Source: Thermoplasmatales archaeon E-plasma
GTDB taxonomy: Archaea; Thermoplasmatota; Thermoplasmata; Thermoplasmatales; Thermoplasmataceae
Direction: 5' to 3'
NCBI GenBank assembly: GCA_000496135.1
Contig: KI542674.1
Coordinates: 492,418-556,417 of the forward strand
Length of the DNA stretch: 64,000 nucleotides
Both the position numbers and the translations under genes were made by a program. The notes below the pieces were generated by a model, which saw only the letters and a list, made by a program, of their open reading frames with translations, searched no databases and was not told where the DNA came from. Shown here piece by piece: positions 8,479 through 18,665 of this stretch. Positions within the stretch are counted from its first letter, which is position 1, and the number at the start of each line of letters is the position of its first letter.

Positions 8479-9888
8479 TTACATAAATTTTTTATTGATT
8501 ACGCTTGCAGAATTGAGGTCAAACATTGTCATTATACATGGATCAGGCGCAAAATTCATCATTTTCTGGTAATCTGTCTGGGATTGCCATGTGGATGAAT
8601 TGACATATCTTACTCCCCTGTAATTGCCAACATAATGGGAATGTATGTGGCCGGTAATAAAAATATCCGGAACCTCCTCTATAACATGGTAATCTGTTCC
8701 GGATGGTATAATAGGCGTTTTCCCTCCGTATACCGGGGAAAGATGCCTTCTTTGCAGTATGGCTTCTATGGCACCCCCTATAGATTCAAAATTTGCACCC
8801 GGGACAAGTTCCACCATATCATTCAAAGACATTCCATGATAGATCATAACTTTCTTGTCTTCCAGAGTGAGAGAATACGGATTAGGCAAAAACTTAATAT
8901 TTTTGGGAAAGAGATCTCTAACCCCGCTTGAAAAAAGAGGCTGTGGTTCAGCCAACCTTACTGTATCATGATTTCCAGGCATGACATAAACCTGGACATC
9001 TTCAGGAATTTCCCTCAAATAATCAGAAAGAATAGAATATTGATCTATGGGGTTAAGATATTCAAGATCCTTATCCTGACCCGGGTATACTCCGATACCA
9101 TCAACGACATCTCCTGATAGAATTAGGTACTTCAGCCTCTGTGCATCTTCATCTGATGAGTTGATCCATGATATCATTTTCCTGAATCCGTCCTTGAGAA
9201 ATGTCTTGCTTCCAACGTGTATATCCGATATTGAAGCAACATATACAGGATCTTTTCCACTGCTCTGAATTGCCCTGTCCGGTATATCAGGTCTTATTAT
9301 TTCCTTGACAAAAATTGCAGGGCTTTTTCCTGTTGTCGATACAGAACCCATTACACCTATTACTTCATCGTTTAGAATTAACTCTTTCTTGATGGGATTA
9401 TCCTTCATTATTATGGCTTCGATGCTTTCATCCAGATCCTCAAGGACAAGCCGCTTATGACCATTTTTTGTTTCTGAGATGTCGGTTACCATGCCCACAA
9501 TTTTCACATAACCTCCGGATCTCTTTGCATTCTTAATGTCAGATGCCGATCTGATCTTGCTGCTCGTCAGGATTATCTTCTTTAATTTATCATACCTGCT
9601 CCTGAACAGATTTTGAAAATCATCTATTGAACTTCCTGTTCTGACATCATCAAAATTGATTTCCCGAATTTCCCTGTCTGGTGCAATATCTCCCCTTATA
9701 AGTTTTATAACATCAGTTTCACTAATATATCCTGCAGAAATTATTTCCGGGGAGAGAAGACGAGTTACAAGGGATCCCATTCCTTTTTCCAGTATAGACT
9801 CGAGAGCCCCTGGTGAGACTAGAATTCCCTTGGATTGGAAAAATTCAAGTACACCCTCCTTGTTATTAAAGGCTCTTGGATTTATCAT
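8479..9888 (-). CDS. polB: DNA polymerase D small subunit (DP1)
   Basis: 469 residues. A predicted OB fold (about 130-200, VGMVTDISETKNGHKRLVL) precedes a calcineurin-like phosphoesterase domain with every metal-site block: SDIHVGS, LSGDVVDG, VMPGNHDT, MIYHGMS and FITGHIHSHYVG. DP1 supplies the 3'-5' proofreading activity of the euryarchaeal replicative PolD heterodimer; the large subunit DP2 is not in this window. The length is at the short end for the family because the N-terminal unstructured linker is short. Start ATG at 9888 (MINPRAFNNKEGVLEFFQ) fits the conserved N-terminal helical domain. Confidence 0.92.
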   Translation of the reverse strand: MINPRAFNNKEGVLEFFQSKGILVSPGALESILEKGMGSLVTRLLSPEIISAGYISETDVIKLIRGDIAPDREIREINFDDVRTGSSIDDFQNLFRSRYDKLKKIILTSSKIRSASDIKNAKRSGGYVKIVGMVTDISETKNGHKRLVLEDLDESIEAIIMKDNPIKKELILNDEVIGVMGSVSTTGKSPAIFVKEIIRPDIPDRAIQSSGKDPVYVASISDIHVGSKTFLKDGFRKMISWINSSDEDAQRLKYLILSGDVVDGIGVYPGQDKDLEYLNPIDQYSILSDYLREIPEDVQVYVMPGNHDTVRLAEPQPLFSSGVRDLFPKNIKFLPNPYSLTLEDKKVMIYHGMSLNDMVELVPGANFESIGGAIEAILQRRHLSPVYGGKTPIIPSGTDYHVIEEVPDIFITGHIHSHYVGNYRGVRYVNSSTWQSQTDYQKMMNFAPDPCIMTMFDLNSASVINKKFM

Positions 9889-9991
9889 TACATGATAATT
9901 TGTTACTATGATATATTGATATTTTTATCATTGATCTCAAATGTTTGACACGATTCAACAATATTCTATAACCGGGTTGAATTAACCTTTA

Positions 9992-10876
9992 TTGTCAAAG
10001 AAATTAGATCCTTTGATGTTCATAGTCATGGCTTCTTTCTGGGCCTTAAATTACCCGCTTGTCAAGATAGCGCTTGCTTATGAAACACCAACTGTTCTTC
10101 TGTTTTTCAGAGTATTGTTTGCCTCTGGTTTTTCACTGATACTGTTTTGGAATAGGATAGAACTGAAGATTTCCAGAAGGACAGCCTTAAAGGTCTTCGT
10201 ATTGTCACTGTTTAATGTTGTCCTTTTCATGGAGCTCTGGTTTTATTCTGAAAACTTTATGTCTGCCCCTTTGACTTCCGTAATAATTTACACGTACCCA
10301 ATAATTTCAACAGCTTTATCAATATCGTTGTTACAGGAAAAGGTAAAATCAAGCACAATAATTGGGATAGTTCTGGGATTCACAGGTATGATTATCGTAT
10401 TTTCATACCATCTTGGAGTCGATTCCTTTTACGGACCATTTCTAGCTCTGCTTGGCGCACTTTCATGGAGCGTAGGTACTGTATTTTTCAAAAGATTCAT
10501 AACGTTTGAGAACAAGGAGACAGTAAACCTTTATCAGTTTGTCTTTGCATTGCCTATAACGCTCATAATAGCACTGTTATCAGGGGAAGTAAACGAAATT
10601 ACAAATCCCTCTTTATTGTCACTGGCACTGGCTGCGTTGATAGGCATTCCAGGAACTGCCTTTGCCTATTATGTTTTCCTCCATCTTAACAGGGATTATT
10701 CAGTTGCCAGAATATCATCACTTTTATTCGTTGTTCCTGCTGTATCTGTATTTTTCAGTTTTTTAATACTTAATCAATTGTTGAATTTAGTTGAAATTGC
10801 AGGTTTGGTACTAATTTCAATAGGAACATTTTTCTCATCTGGGATGATAAATAAGAGGTCGAAAAGTGTTGTATAA
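9992..10876 (+). CDS. EamA/DMT-family transporter
   Basis: About 294 residues with ten predicted transmembrane helices arranged as two EamA repeats (first starting LMFIVMASFWALNYPLVKIA, second at GPFLALLGALSWSVGTVFFK). The family includes exporters and importers of amino acids, nucleosides and sugars; the substrate cannot be told. The frame opens at a TTG (9992); an internal ATG at 10016 is possible but would remove the charged leader SKKLD. The 3' end overlaps the UDG start by 11 nt, suggesting cotranscription. Confidence 0.85.
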   Translation: MSKKLDPLMFIVMASFWALNYPLVKIALAYETPTVLLFFRVLFASGFSLILFWNRIELKISRRTALKVFVLSLFNVVLFMELWFYSENFMSAPLTSVIIYTYPIISTALSISLLQEKVKSSTIIGIVLGFTGMIIVFSYHLGVDSFYGPFLALLGALSWSVGTVFFKRFITFENKETVNLYQFVFALPITLIIALLSGEVNEITNPSLLSLALAALIGIPGTAFAYYVFLHLNRDYSVARISSLLFVVPAVSVFFSFLILNQLLNLVEIAGLVLISIGTFFSSGMINKRSKSVV

Positions 10877-11432
10877 TGATCTGGAAAGTATGAACAGAAT
10901 CATTAGGAGTTGTACGAAATGTGCTCTGTTTGAATATAGAAAAAATGCTGTTTGCGGCAATGGATCACTATCCCCTGAAATATTTCTTATTGGAGAAGCC
11001 CCTGGGAAAAGCGAGGATGAGAATGGAATTCCTTTTTCTGGACGAAGTGGACAATTACTGAGGAAATCGTTAACTTTAACAGGTGTATCTAAACATCGCA
11101 TATACATTACCAACTCAGTTAAATGCAGACCTCCTGATAATGAAAAACCGAAGCTTGAATACATGAAGATCTGTAATGGATATCTTAGATACGAAATAGA
11201 GCTTTTAAAACCAAAAGTGATCATACCATTGGGTAACAGTTCTTTAAAAGCACTTACTCTTATAACTGAAGTAAAGTATGGAAACATCTCAAAGATTGTA
11301 GGAGAAAAATTTGAATGGAATGGAACTCTAATTTTCCCGCAGTTTCATCCTGCTGCTATACTGCGTGATATAAAAAGGCTCGATAAATTCAATAACGTTT
11401 TTTTTGAAATTATAAAAATACTGAAAAATTAG
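10866..11432 (+). CDS. Family 4 (Fe-S) uracil-DNA glycosylase
   Basis: 188 residues. The family-4 motif GEAPGKSEDENGIPFSGRSG, the C-terminal HPAAIL, and the four cluster cysteines (CTKC near the N-terminus, KCRPP and ICNGYL in the middle) identify a 4Fe-4S uracil-DNA glycosylase, which starts base-excision repair of deaminated cytosine, important at high temperature and low pH. The start is GTG at 10866 (overlapping the transporter stop) or ATG at 10890; both leave all motifs intact. The stop codon lies inside the U-rich terminator of the converging thermopsin gene. Confidence 0.9.
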   Translation: MLYNDLESMNRIIRSCTKCALFEYRKNAVCGNGSLSPEIFLIGEAPGKSEDENGIPFSGRSGQLLRKSLTLTGVSKHRIYITNSVKCRPPDNEKPKLEYMKICNGYLRYEIELLKPKVIIPLGNSSLKALTLITEVKYGNISKIVGEKFEWNGTLIFPQFHPAAILRDIKRLDKFNNVFFEIIKILKN

Positions 11433-11448
11433 AAAAATTAAAAAAAAT
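11423..11448 (-). terminator. U-tract terminator after thermopsin gene
   Basis: Read on the complement, the sequence about 24 nt past the thermopsin stop is CCAATTTTTTTTAATTTTTC followed by TAATTTTTC: successive T runs with no strong hairpin, as in archaeal intrinsic termination. Confidence 0.5.
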
Positions 11449-11471
11449 TGGTATAAAATAAAAGTTTTTGG

Positions 11472-14400
11472 TTACGGTTTCTTTCTGACAAACATAAGTA
11501 CTGCTCCACCACCAACTACCAAACCACCAACAAGACCTCCTGCAAGCAGTTCGTAGGCAAAAGTATTGCTTGGTGTTGATACGGCTGTATAAGTAACAGT
11601 AAGTTGAAGGTTACCGCTAACTATAATCGTACCAGACACACTTGATGATGTGTAGCCAGATACATTACCGACGCTAAAGCTATATGTTCCCGGAGCCAGA
11701 GAAATTACCTGAGAGGCGCTTGTATTGGTATATGTGTGGCCTCCTACTGTTACTGACCATGAAGTACCGTGACTTAATCCGGTTTCCATGAAAGTCAGAC
11801 TATATGATGTAACTACTGGGGTAAAGGTTATTGTTACAGTAGTAGCTCCTGTTACACTTATTGTGTTTGAGTTACTCGATATTGTATAACCAGAAACCGC
11901 TGGTACCATATATGTATAATTCCCTGGAGGTACTCCAGCCGATAGTGATGACGTGTTTCCGCTAAAAGTCATTCCGTTGGCATTAACTGTCCATGTTGTT
12001 CCTGAAGCGAGACCTGATTCTGTAAAAGTCAGACTAACATATGATGAATCTGCCCCAACGCTGGTCGAACTTGAAGGACTTACTGTTGACACTCCACTGG
12101 AACAGGTCGGCTGATTGAAAGCATTAACCTCAATATAAGAGTACGCGAATGGTCCTGCAGGAATATCCATAAATGTTACTGAAGTTACTCCTTGTCCACC
12201 CATTGCTAACCCATCAAATGAGGCTAATAGAGCAACTGAACCGGGACTCGCAGTAAATGTCACGTTTGATCCATCAATTAGATGAATTGGAGCGTAGTCC
12301 TGACCAGTTGTAATCATACCATAATCATTGTATGGACCCGTTTGATTATAATTCCACCAGTAATTTCCAAGGTCGCTGGAGTAAAGTGTGAATGATCCAA
12401 GTGGTCCTGTTAGATTCCAGTTGTTCATAGTTGAGGCTACGCTGCTTGTAGTGTTGAAAGAGTCATTTGAGTAAGGTATCAATGGTTGGTCTCCGCAATA
12501 GACATTATAATCAAAGCTTACTACTGGTGTTTGGGTGCCGAATGCATTCCTGTAAACCTTGTCATGACTGCTGAAGAGCTGGATACCATATTGCTGACTT
12601 CCGAAATCAAATGATGTACCAATGGCTGACAGAGTACTAACAGGTAAAACATTTACAAATGATAGACCGGCAAATTCGTTATTATAGATTGTGATGTTAG
12701 CGTTGACACTTGATGGATTATATACCATAATAGACGATCCCCAAGAAATGAAGCTGTTGTTATATATCTGTATGTTTGTTGAGTTCCATATTTCGAAGGA
12801 TCCATCATAGAAATAGGGGTATAACTCGGAACTAAACCAAACGCCAACATTTTGTGAATTGGTTACACTTACATTTGAAGAATTGTAAATCTGCAACTGC
12901 ATCTGATTAGTAAGCGGTTGAGAGAATCCATAGTCCTGATCATAGAAATTGATGACCGCAGCATTAAATCCTGTGTATGTAATTGGCATACTCGTGTCAT
13001 TTACTACTACATGATCTGAAGTGTTCATTATCAATACACCTGGGAATGTTGGGAACTCATAGTCATTTAGTGCACCAAACAAAGGATTTATGGCCTGACT
13101 TGTTGCATTAATAACGTACGGATTCTTTGCTGTTCCAGCTCCACTTGATGCCATTGCTGCTAATTCATTGTTATTCATTACCATTATAGGTGTATATACT
13201 CCCATGGCTTTCACAGAGGTCATTGTTGTGGTTAAATCTAACGATGAACCCAGAATTTGCTCATATATCGGGAGTTTATAGTTCTGTAGGGCATCATAGA
13301 AGTATGTTGCAGAAGGCAGATAGTAAGTCGAAGTTGCTTTGGTAAGAGGGGCCCATGCATATACTCCCTGTGCTATCATAGTTAGATTATTGTTCAAGAA
13401 CATGTATGCTTGTCCCGGAGTTGATGTTATTGTTTTCTTAGACCAGCTGTATGTATTGTTCCATAGACCGTAAACCAAACCTGGCCCTGAGCTCAAGTAT
13501 GCCGTTGATCCCTCGTTGTGGACATCTACTCCAACCGATGTTTCTCCTGTTTCACTACCAATGTCGTATGCTGCTCTTACATTGTGATATGCTGAGGTTG
13601 TATTGTTATAATACATAAGATTCATTGTTCCGTTTATTCCGTTTACAAAAGCAGTGCTTCCTCCTCCAGGTCCACCGATCATGATTTCAGCATCATATGG
13701 TATGTATCCTGTTGGTGTCAGGTTTGTTCCACTAACCAGATAGGTTGGATGAGGAGCTCTATAAGAGGATGGTTGACCATATGTTGAATTAAATATGACT
13801 TCATCATAGTTTCCGGAAACTTTACCCTTTGAGGCACCGGTTGTTTGATTTATGTATCCGCTTACAATGGTGTAGTTGTACCATACGACGCTGTTTCCAC
13901 TAGCTGTAACAGACGTGTTAAGATATAGATCCAGTGTAAAAGGATATGTCATATTGAATGTCTTGGAATATCCATAATGGAATCCACCCCCTGTGAATCC
14001 ATGTCCTTGTTCCTGTGCACTTGAGTAATTGATTGCGTTGTTGGTAAGGGAAGCAGTAGGACTTGAGAAATTCCAAACGTTATCCTCGAATGTTAGATTG
14101 TGAGTTCTTGATGAATATACCACAACGTTCTGTGTCCACATCTGACTTGCTGTTCCAAACAGACCCACGTTATCCAGAACCGCATTCAGTTGGAAAGTAA
14201 CTGAGTGTGCATCATTGGCAGCCAGGTAGAAATTATTTAGCTGATTCATGCTCAGAACTGCCTCAAAACTCTGTGTTGTGTAATTATAAGTAGTGATTTT
14301 TCCACTTTGGTTCATTAAACCATAATCTCCAATTCCCATTGGAGCGGGTGAGATAGAATAACCAGGAGTTATATGCCCCCCTACTATTTTACTTTGGGAA

Positions 14401-14708
14401 AAGTAGTTTGGAATGTACACGTTCGATAGAGCTATACCATGGGCTTTTGCGTACTGCAAAACATCATTATACATCTGCATTCTCTGTGACTGAGAAGGGG
14501 CTGATGTAAGTGAAGAACTCTTCAGACTACTATCCTGGCTCTGGCTTACCGCATTTGCCGCACTATTCACTACACTTTGTGATGATGCCGTGTTACTAGA
14601 GTGGATCGAACTTGGTTGAGATGAAACCAAAATTGCGCCCGCAGAAATAACCATGAACATCGCCACCACAATAACTAAAATCCTCCTATTGTCCATTGTT
14701 AATCCCAT
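11472..14708 (-). CDS. Thermopsin-family (A5) acid protease with C-terminal repeats and membrane anchor
   Basis: 1078 residues: signal peptide (DNRRILVIVVAMFMVISAGA), a Ser-rich linker, then the thermopsin domain (APMGIGDYGL, FEAVLSMNQLN, QMWTQNVVVYSS, FEDNVWNFSS, then GGPGGGS and EDNVW-type blocks) through about residue 500. A middle parallel-beta-helix-like segment (NSSNVSVTNSQNVGVWFSS and INIQIYNNSF-type turns) follows, then two ~80-residue repeats each starting SLTF[TM]E[ST]GL and ending TITFTP/TVTYTA, and a glycine-rich transmembrane anchor (YELLAGGLVGGLVVGGGAV) with RKKP. Thermopsins act at acid pH outside the cell; here the enzyme is probably tethered. Distinct from the two broken surface proteins, this gene is intact. 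Confidence 0.85.
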   Translation of the reverse strand: MGLTMDNRRILVIVVAMFMVISAGAILVSSQPSSIHSSNTASSQSVVNSAANAVSQSQDSSLKSSSLTSAPSQSQRMQMYNDVLQYAKAHGIALSNVYIPNYFSQSKIVGGHITPGYSISPAPMGIGDYGLMNQSGKITTYNYTTQSFEAVLSMNQLNNFYLAANDAHSVTFQLNAVLDNVGLFGTASQMWTQNVVVYSSRTHNLTFEDNVWNFSSPTASLTNNAINYSSAQEQGHGFTGGGFHYGYSKTFNMTYPFTLDLYLNTSVTASGNSVVWYNYTIVSGYINQTTGASKGKVSGNYDEVIFNSTYGQPSSYRAPHPTYLVSGTNLTPTGYIPYDAEIMIGGPGGGSTAFVNGINGTMNLMYYNNTTSAYHNVRAAYDIGSETGETSVGVDVHNEGSTAYLSSGPGLVYGLWNNTYSWSKKTITSTPGQAYMFLNNNLTMIAQGVYAWAPLTKATSTYYLPSATYFYDALQNYKLPIYEQILGSSLDLTTTMTSVKAMGVYTPIMVMNNNELAAMASSGAGTAKNPYVINATSQAINPLFGALNDYEFPTFPGVLIMNTSDHVVVNDTSMPITYTGFNAAVINFYDQDYGFSQPLTNQMQLQIYNSSNVSVTNSQNVGVWFSSELYPYFYDGSFEIWNSTNIQIYNNSFISWGSSIMVYNPSSVNANITIYNNEFAGLSFVNVLPVSTLSAIGTSFDFGSQQYGIQLFSSHDKVYRNAFGTQTPVVSFDYNVYCGDQPLIPYSNDSFNTTSSVASTMNNWNLTGPLGSFTLYSSDLGNYWWNYNQTGPYNDYGMITTGQDYAPIHLIDGSNVTFTASPGSVALLASFDGLAMGGQGVTSVTFMDIPAGPFAYSYIEVNAFNQPTCSSGVSTVSPSSSTSVGADSSYVSLTFTESGLASGTTWTVNANGMTFSGNTSSLSAGVPPGNYTYMVPAVSGYTISSNSNTISVTGATTVTITFTPVVTSYSLTFMETGLSHGTSWSVTVGGHTYTNTSASQVISLAPGTYSFSVGNVSGYTSSSVSGTIIVSGNLQLTVTYTAVSTPSNTFAYELLAGGLVGGLVVGGGAVLMFVRKKP

Positions 14709-15159
14709 ATTAATGAATATATATTATTTAATCTTTCACGTTTTAAGAGCTATTATAATTACCCTTGTAGTATTTATTAATTTGTTCCGAAATAAGGCAT
14801 AAAAATCAAATTTAACTGAAAGGCACTTACATGAGTTATGATATCATTATACATTACTTTCTTGATAATCGATCACCCTATAATTTACCGTTAATTCTTA
14901 GCTCTTTGTGAATTTTTACTTATCTAAATTACAATCTGGATTATCTGATACAAATATTTCGAATTATCCATTACCTCCATTTAAATGGCGATAACCATCC
15001 ATTAAATTCAGAACTCAATTTCTCATTCCTTAGAATTTTACCTGATTGTTTAATTATAAGAAAGCCAATACAGATAATAAATCCAACTTTTCTTCTTGTA
15101 AAGATGTGATGGATTATATTGTTGATATGTGTAAATAAATCATCAGATGTCTTATTATT
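14709..15159. other. 451-bp gene-free spacer
   Basis: Very A+T-rich. The part next to 14709 must hold the thermopsin promoter (a TATATTATTTAA stretch lies about 14,720-14,731). No ORF with coding character, tRNA, or clear repeat is seen in the rest, which lies downstream of neither a T-run terminator nor a recognisable RNA. It may contain an unrecognised RNA or decayed sequence. Confidence 0.4.
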
Positions 15160-16614
15160 TTATGGATAAAATGTTTGATAGTTTGGAGGCTCGGTCATTA
15201 TCCTTATGTCATGTGGATGATTTTCTCTCAAACCGTTGGCTGTAACTCGTATGAATCTGGTTCCATTCTTCAATTCCTGAATATTCCTTGATCCAGAGTA
15301 ACCCATACCGGATTTTAGACCACCCATCAGCTGGAACAAAACTTCCTCAACCTTTCCCCTGTACGGTACGGCTCCTTCTACGCCTTCAGCCACAAACTTC
15401 GAACCTGAAAATTTACCGTATCTGTCAGAACCCTTCTGCATTGCACCTATTGAACCCATCCCCCTGTAAGATTTGTATTTTCTTCCATTGATGATTATCT
15501 CATTGCCGGGGCTTTCTTCTGTTCCAGCAAGCAATGAACCAAGCATTACAGTGTCTGCTCCTGCAGCCATTGCCTTTACGATATCACCTGAGAAGCGAAT
15601 GCCTCCATCTGCTATTACTGGAATATTGCTCTTAGCAGCAACAGAAGCCACGTTTGCAATAGCGGATATTTGTGGGACTCCAATCCCTGCCACAACCCTT
15701 GTTGTGCAGATTGAACCTGGTCCGATCCCCACCCTCAAACCATCAATATCAAGAGATATTATATCCTCGGCAGCCTCACCAGTTGCAATGTTTCCTGCTA
15801 CGATATCGGCAGAAATGACCTTCCTCATTTTCTTTATGCTTTCAATAACATTTGAGTTGTGTGCATGTGCAGTGTCTATTACAATCACATCTGCTCCTTC
15901 CTTTTCGAGCATTATTGCACGATCAATATCAAAGGGGCCAACTGAAGCTCCAACCATAAGCTGACCCTCTTCATCCCTTGTAGCCTCTGGAAATTTGTGC
16001 CTGGTCGTTATATCCTTGGATGTTATGAGACCTACAACCTTTTTCTTGTCGTCCACAAGAGGTAATTTCTCTATCCTGTTTTTATATAGTATTTCCCTTG
16101 CTTCTTCAAGTGTTATGTTGTCACTTGCGTATATAACATCTTTAACCATCACATCGCTAACTGTGTTCATTGCCCTGGTTGCAAATTCCAGATCCCTTTT
16201 TGTGACAATCCCTACTATTTTTTCCCCGGATACTACAGGAAGTCCATTGATCTTCTTGGTCTCCATAATATTTCTGACAACCTCTATTGGCGTTGAAGGA
16301 TCTACTGTGTGAACATTTCTGATAATTATGGATTCTTCTCTCTTGACCTTTCTGACCAGGCTCGCCTGCTCATTTCTGGATATGTTACGATGTATTATTC
16401 CAATTCCGCCATATCTTGACATTGCGACGGCCATTTCGGCTTCTGTTACAGTATCCATTGGGGCACTTGATACAGGTGTATTCAAACTGATATGCCTTGA
16501 AAATTTAGATTTAATGTCAGATTCCTTTGGCTCAATACTTGATCTTGAAGGAATTACAAGAACATCATCAAATGTTAATCCTTCTATTATATTTTCGATT
16601 TTCTTTGTATACAT
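15160..16614 (-). CDS. guaB: Inosine-5'-monophosphate dehydrogenase
   Basis: 484 residues, normal length. The barrel starts GLTFDDVLVIPSRSSI, is interrupted by two CBS domains (about residues 95-205, MVKDVIYASDNITLEEA), and carries the catalytic-cysteine loop GPGSICTTRVVAG plus GADTVMLGSLLAGTEE and YRGMGSIGAM. It oxidises IMP to XMP with NAD+, the committed step to GMP. The GMP synthase ATPase subunit is encoded at 26.4-27.4 kb, so both GMP-branch steps are in the window but not in one operon. Confidence 0.96.
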   Translation of the reverse strand: MYTKKIENIIEGLTFDDVLVIPSRSSIEPKESDIKSKFSRHISLNTPVSSAPMDTVTEAEMAVAMSRYGGIGIIHRNISRNEQASLVRKVKREESIIIRNVHTVDPSTPIEVVRNIMETKKINGLPVVSGEKIVGIVTKRDLEFATRAMNTVSDVMVKDVIYASDNITLEEAREILYKNRIEKLPLVDDKKKVVGLITSKDITTRHKFPEATRDEEGQLMVGASVGPFDIDRAIMLEKEGADVIVIDTAHAHNSNVIESIKKMRKVISADIVAGNIATGEAAEDIISLDIDGLRVGIGPGSICTTRVVAGIGVPQISAIANVASVAAKSNIPVIADGGIRFSGDIVKAMAAGADTVMLGSLLAGTEESPGNEIIINGRKYKSYRGMGSIGAMQKGSDRYGKFSGSKFVAEGVEGAVPYRGKVEEVLFQLMGGLKSGMGYSGSRNIQELKNGTRFIRVTANGLRENHPHDIRIMTEPPNYQTFYP

Positions 16615-16655
16615 TGTAAATATAGTTAAAATTCATATTTGAATTTATCTAAAAT

Positions 16656-17381
16656 TTATTTTTTGAAATTCATGTATGCGTAATCGATACTTCTTCTGAT
16701 AACATCATCAAACTGATAACCTATGGCCCGGTAATAACTGGATAGCAGTTCCTTTGAGAATCCTTTATCCTCTCCATCATTCATGGCATTTTGAATAAAG
16801 TTTTTTGAATTAATGACTGCCATGTTAATTTGCCCTGTCCTTTCATCGCTTAACTCTTCCTTTGATACCATTACCGCGTAAACAGGATAGTATGAAGTTA
16901 AGAGAGAGTAATGTAGACCAACATCTATCAATATCCTGTAATTTTCTGAATATGCCTTCAGTGCTTCATCTCCAATAACAAGAGCGAATTGTTCTTCTTC
17001 AAGGAGGTCTTTTGCAGACGAATACGACATTTTTATTGTTTCGGCCTTTGGAAATTCCACTTTAAGTATCTGCTCAAGATAAAATGAAGTGGTCTCCGTC
17101 TGGGCTGTAACAGCGATTCTTGCCCCATGATAAAGATTTTCACCCTTTGAAATAACTATTGTTGATATTGTCCTGGATCTGCTGTGAATATTCGGCCCCG
17201 GAATTAGTTTCAGTGACTCCATATTCCTGAAATAATCCAAAAGTGAAACCATTCCGCATTCAGCCTTTCCCTCCATGACGAGCTTTAAGTTTTCCCTTGG
17301 TGAGTTAATCTCAACTTCATCTATTTCCCTCATCGCATAATGAAGTGGATAGCTATGTACAAGATTGATAAGAGAAATCAT
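16656..17381 (-). CDS. mqnA: Chorismate dehydratase MqnA (futalosine menaquinone pathway)
   Basis: 241 residues with the MqnA/periplasmic-binding-like fold: opening ISLINLVHSYPLHYA, the segment GKAECGMVSLLDYF, IHSRSRTISTIVISK, VTAQTETTSFYLEQIL and ALVIGDEAL. MqnA removes water from chorismate to make 3-enolpyruvylbenzoate, the first step of the futalosine route. Its ATG overlaps the mqnE stop by one base (TAATG), so translation is coupled. The shikimate pathway genes at 41-45 kb would feed it chorismate. Confidence 0.87.
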   Translation of the reverse strand: MISLINLVHSYPLHYAMREIDEVEINSPRENLKLVMEGKAECGMVSLLDYFRNMESLKLIPGPNIHSRSRTISTIVISKGENLYHGARIAVTAQTETTSFYLEQILKVEFPKAETIKMSYSSAKDLLEEEQFALVIGDEALKAYSENYRILIDVGLHYSLLTSYYPVYAVMVSKEELSDERTGQINMAVINSKNFIQNAMNDGEDKGFSKELLSSYYRAIGYQFDDVIRRSIDYAYMNFKK

Positions 17382-18499
17382 TAATTATCGAACTTCCCGA
17401 TTATATTGTAAAAGGTATCTCTTCTTGCGGGGATTTTACCAATACTTTCTACCATGTTATTAAGCTCCTCAATGGTTGTGTGCTCTCTCCTGTCAGTTGC
17501 TCCGAATATTTTCTCGCTAGCTGCGGTTCCAACCAGATCGCTACCCCCGCCATTTAAAGCCATCTGAGCGATTCCTTTTCCAACCGATACCCAATAGACG
17601 CTTATGTTTTTAATGTCCTGTCCCATAATTATTCTGGCCATTGCAACAACTTTAAGGTCTTTTTCTCCGGATGATGCAAACTTGACTTTTCCCATTTTCT
17701 GTAATGGTGTATTTTCAATGCTGAATTTTAATGGTATAAACGAAAGAAAACCTGGAACTTCCTTTTCATTTTCCCTCAGCCTGATAAGATGATCTATTAT
17801 GTTATCCCAATTTTCCACATGTCCATAAGTCATTGTTGAATTTCCTTTTATACCCATGGAATGGATCAGCTTGGCGTCTTTCAACCAGTCTTCTCCGGAA
17901 ATTTTTTCTGGAGTTGCAATCTGTTTCCTTACCTCCTGATCAAATATTTCAGCACCGCCCCCGGTGTGTGCATCCATTCCTGAGGCATGGAATCGATCTA
18001 TAACTTCCTTTATGGAGTTTCCTGTTGTTCGTGCAATAAAATCTATTTCCGGAATGGTAAGTGCCTTCAATGTAACTCCCGGTAAATTCTCCTTTACAGT
18101 TTTGAAAACACTTTCATAGTATTCAAGAGGCAGATATGGATTGAAACCACCTACAATATGAATTTCTGTTGGATTAATTTCTTTGGCCTTTGCAAGCTCC
18201 GCTTTCACATCATCTATGGTCAGCTCATAACCCTTACTTGATTTTCCTCTGATCTTTGCAGGAACATAGAATGCGCATATTGGACAGCTTGCGGCACAGT
18301 AATTGCTGTAATTTATATTATATGAAACAGCATATGTCACCGTATCACCGACCTGAGTTCCTGTCAACTGATTTGCCAGATGCATAATTTCGTGTAGTTT
18401 CATATCGTTGAGAATTTCCCTGGCTTCGTTGAATTCAAGCCTGTGGCCTGAAGATATTATATCAAACCAGTAAGAATATTCATAGGATTCCACATTCAT
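17381..18499 (-). CDS. mqnE: Aminodeoxyfutalosine synthase MqnE (radical SAM)
   Basis: 372 residues. The radical SAM cluster motif is CAASCPIC (about residues 68-75), followed by EIHIVGGFNPYLPLEYY, GGGAEIFDQEVRK, STMTYGHVE and FLSFIPLKF, the order typical of MqnE. The GGGAEIF signature separates it from the MqnC paralogue encoded divergently next door (GAGAEIF). The enzyme joins 3-enolpyruvylbenzoate to the adenosyl radical to make aminodeoxyfutalosine. It forms a two-gene operon with mqnA and shares a 166-bp divergent promoter region with mqnC. Confidence 0.85.
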   Translation of the reverse strand: MNVESYEYSYWFDIISSGHRLEFNEAREILNDMKLHEIMHLANQLTGTQVGDTVTYAVSYNINYSNYCAASCPICAFYVPAKIRGKSSKGYELTIDDVKAELAKAKEINPTEIHIVGGFNPYLPLEYYESVFKTVKENLPGVTLKALTIPEIDFIARTTGNSIKEVIDRFHASGMDAHTGGGAEIFDQEVRKQIATPEKISGEDWLKDAKLIHSMGIKGNSTMTYGHVENWDNIIDHLIRLRENEKEVPGFLSFIPLKFSIENTPLQKMGKVKFASSGEKDLKVVAMARIIMGQDIKNISVYWVSVGKGIAQMALNGGGSDLVGTAASEKIFGATDRREHTTIEELNNMVESIGKIPARRDTFYNIIGKFDN

Positions 18500-18665
18500 T
18501 CATACTTAATTCCTGATTTATAGTTAATGCTTGCTAAAAATTTTATTTACATTTTATATTTTGTCAAAATATGTTTACCGTAATATCCTCTTCATATTCT
18601 CCTTATTATCAATATCTAAAAATTTTCAAGAAAGTGTTATTACAGCATTAGACATATATGGATTT

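Noticed and set aside
11472..14708. Pectate-lyase/adhesin as main identity of the 1078-aa protein
   Set aside because: The beta-helix-like middle is present, but the N-terminal half carries the thermopsin blocks, so the protease call is preferred.
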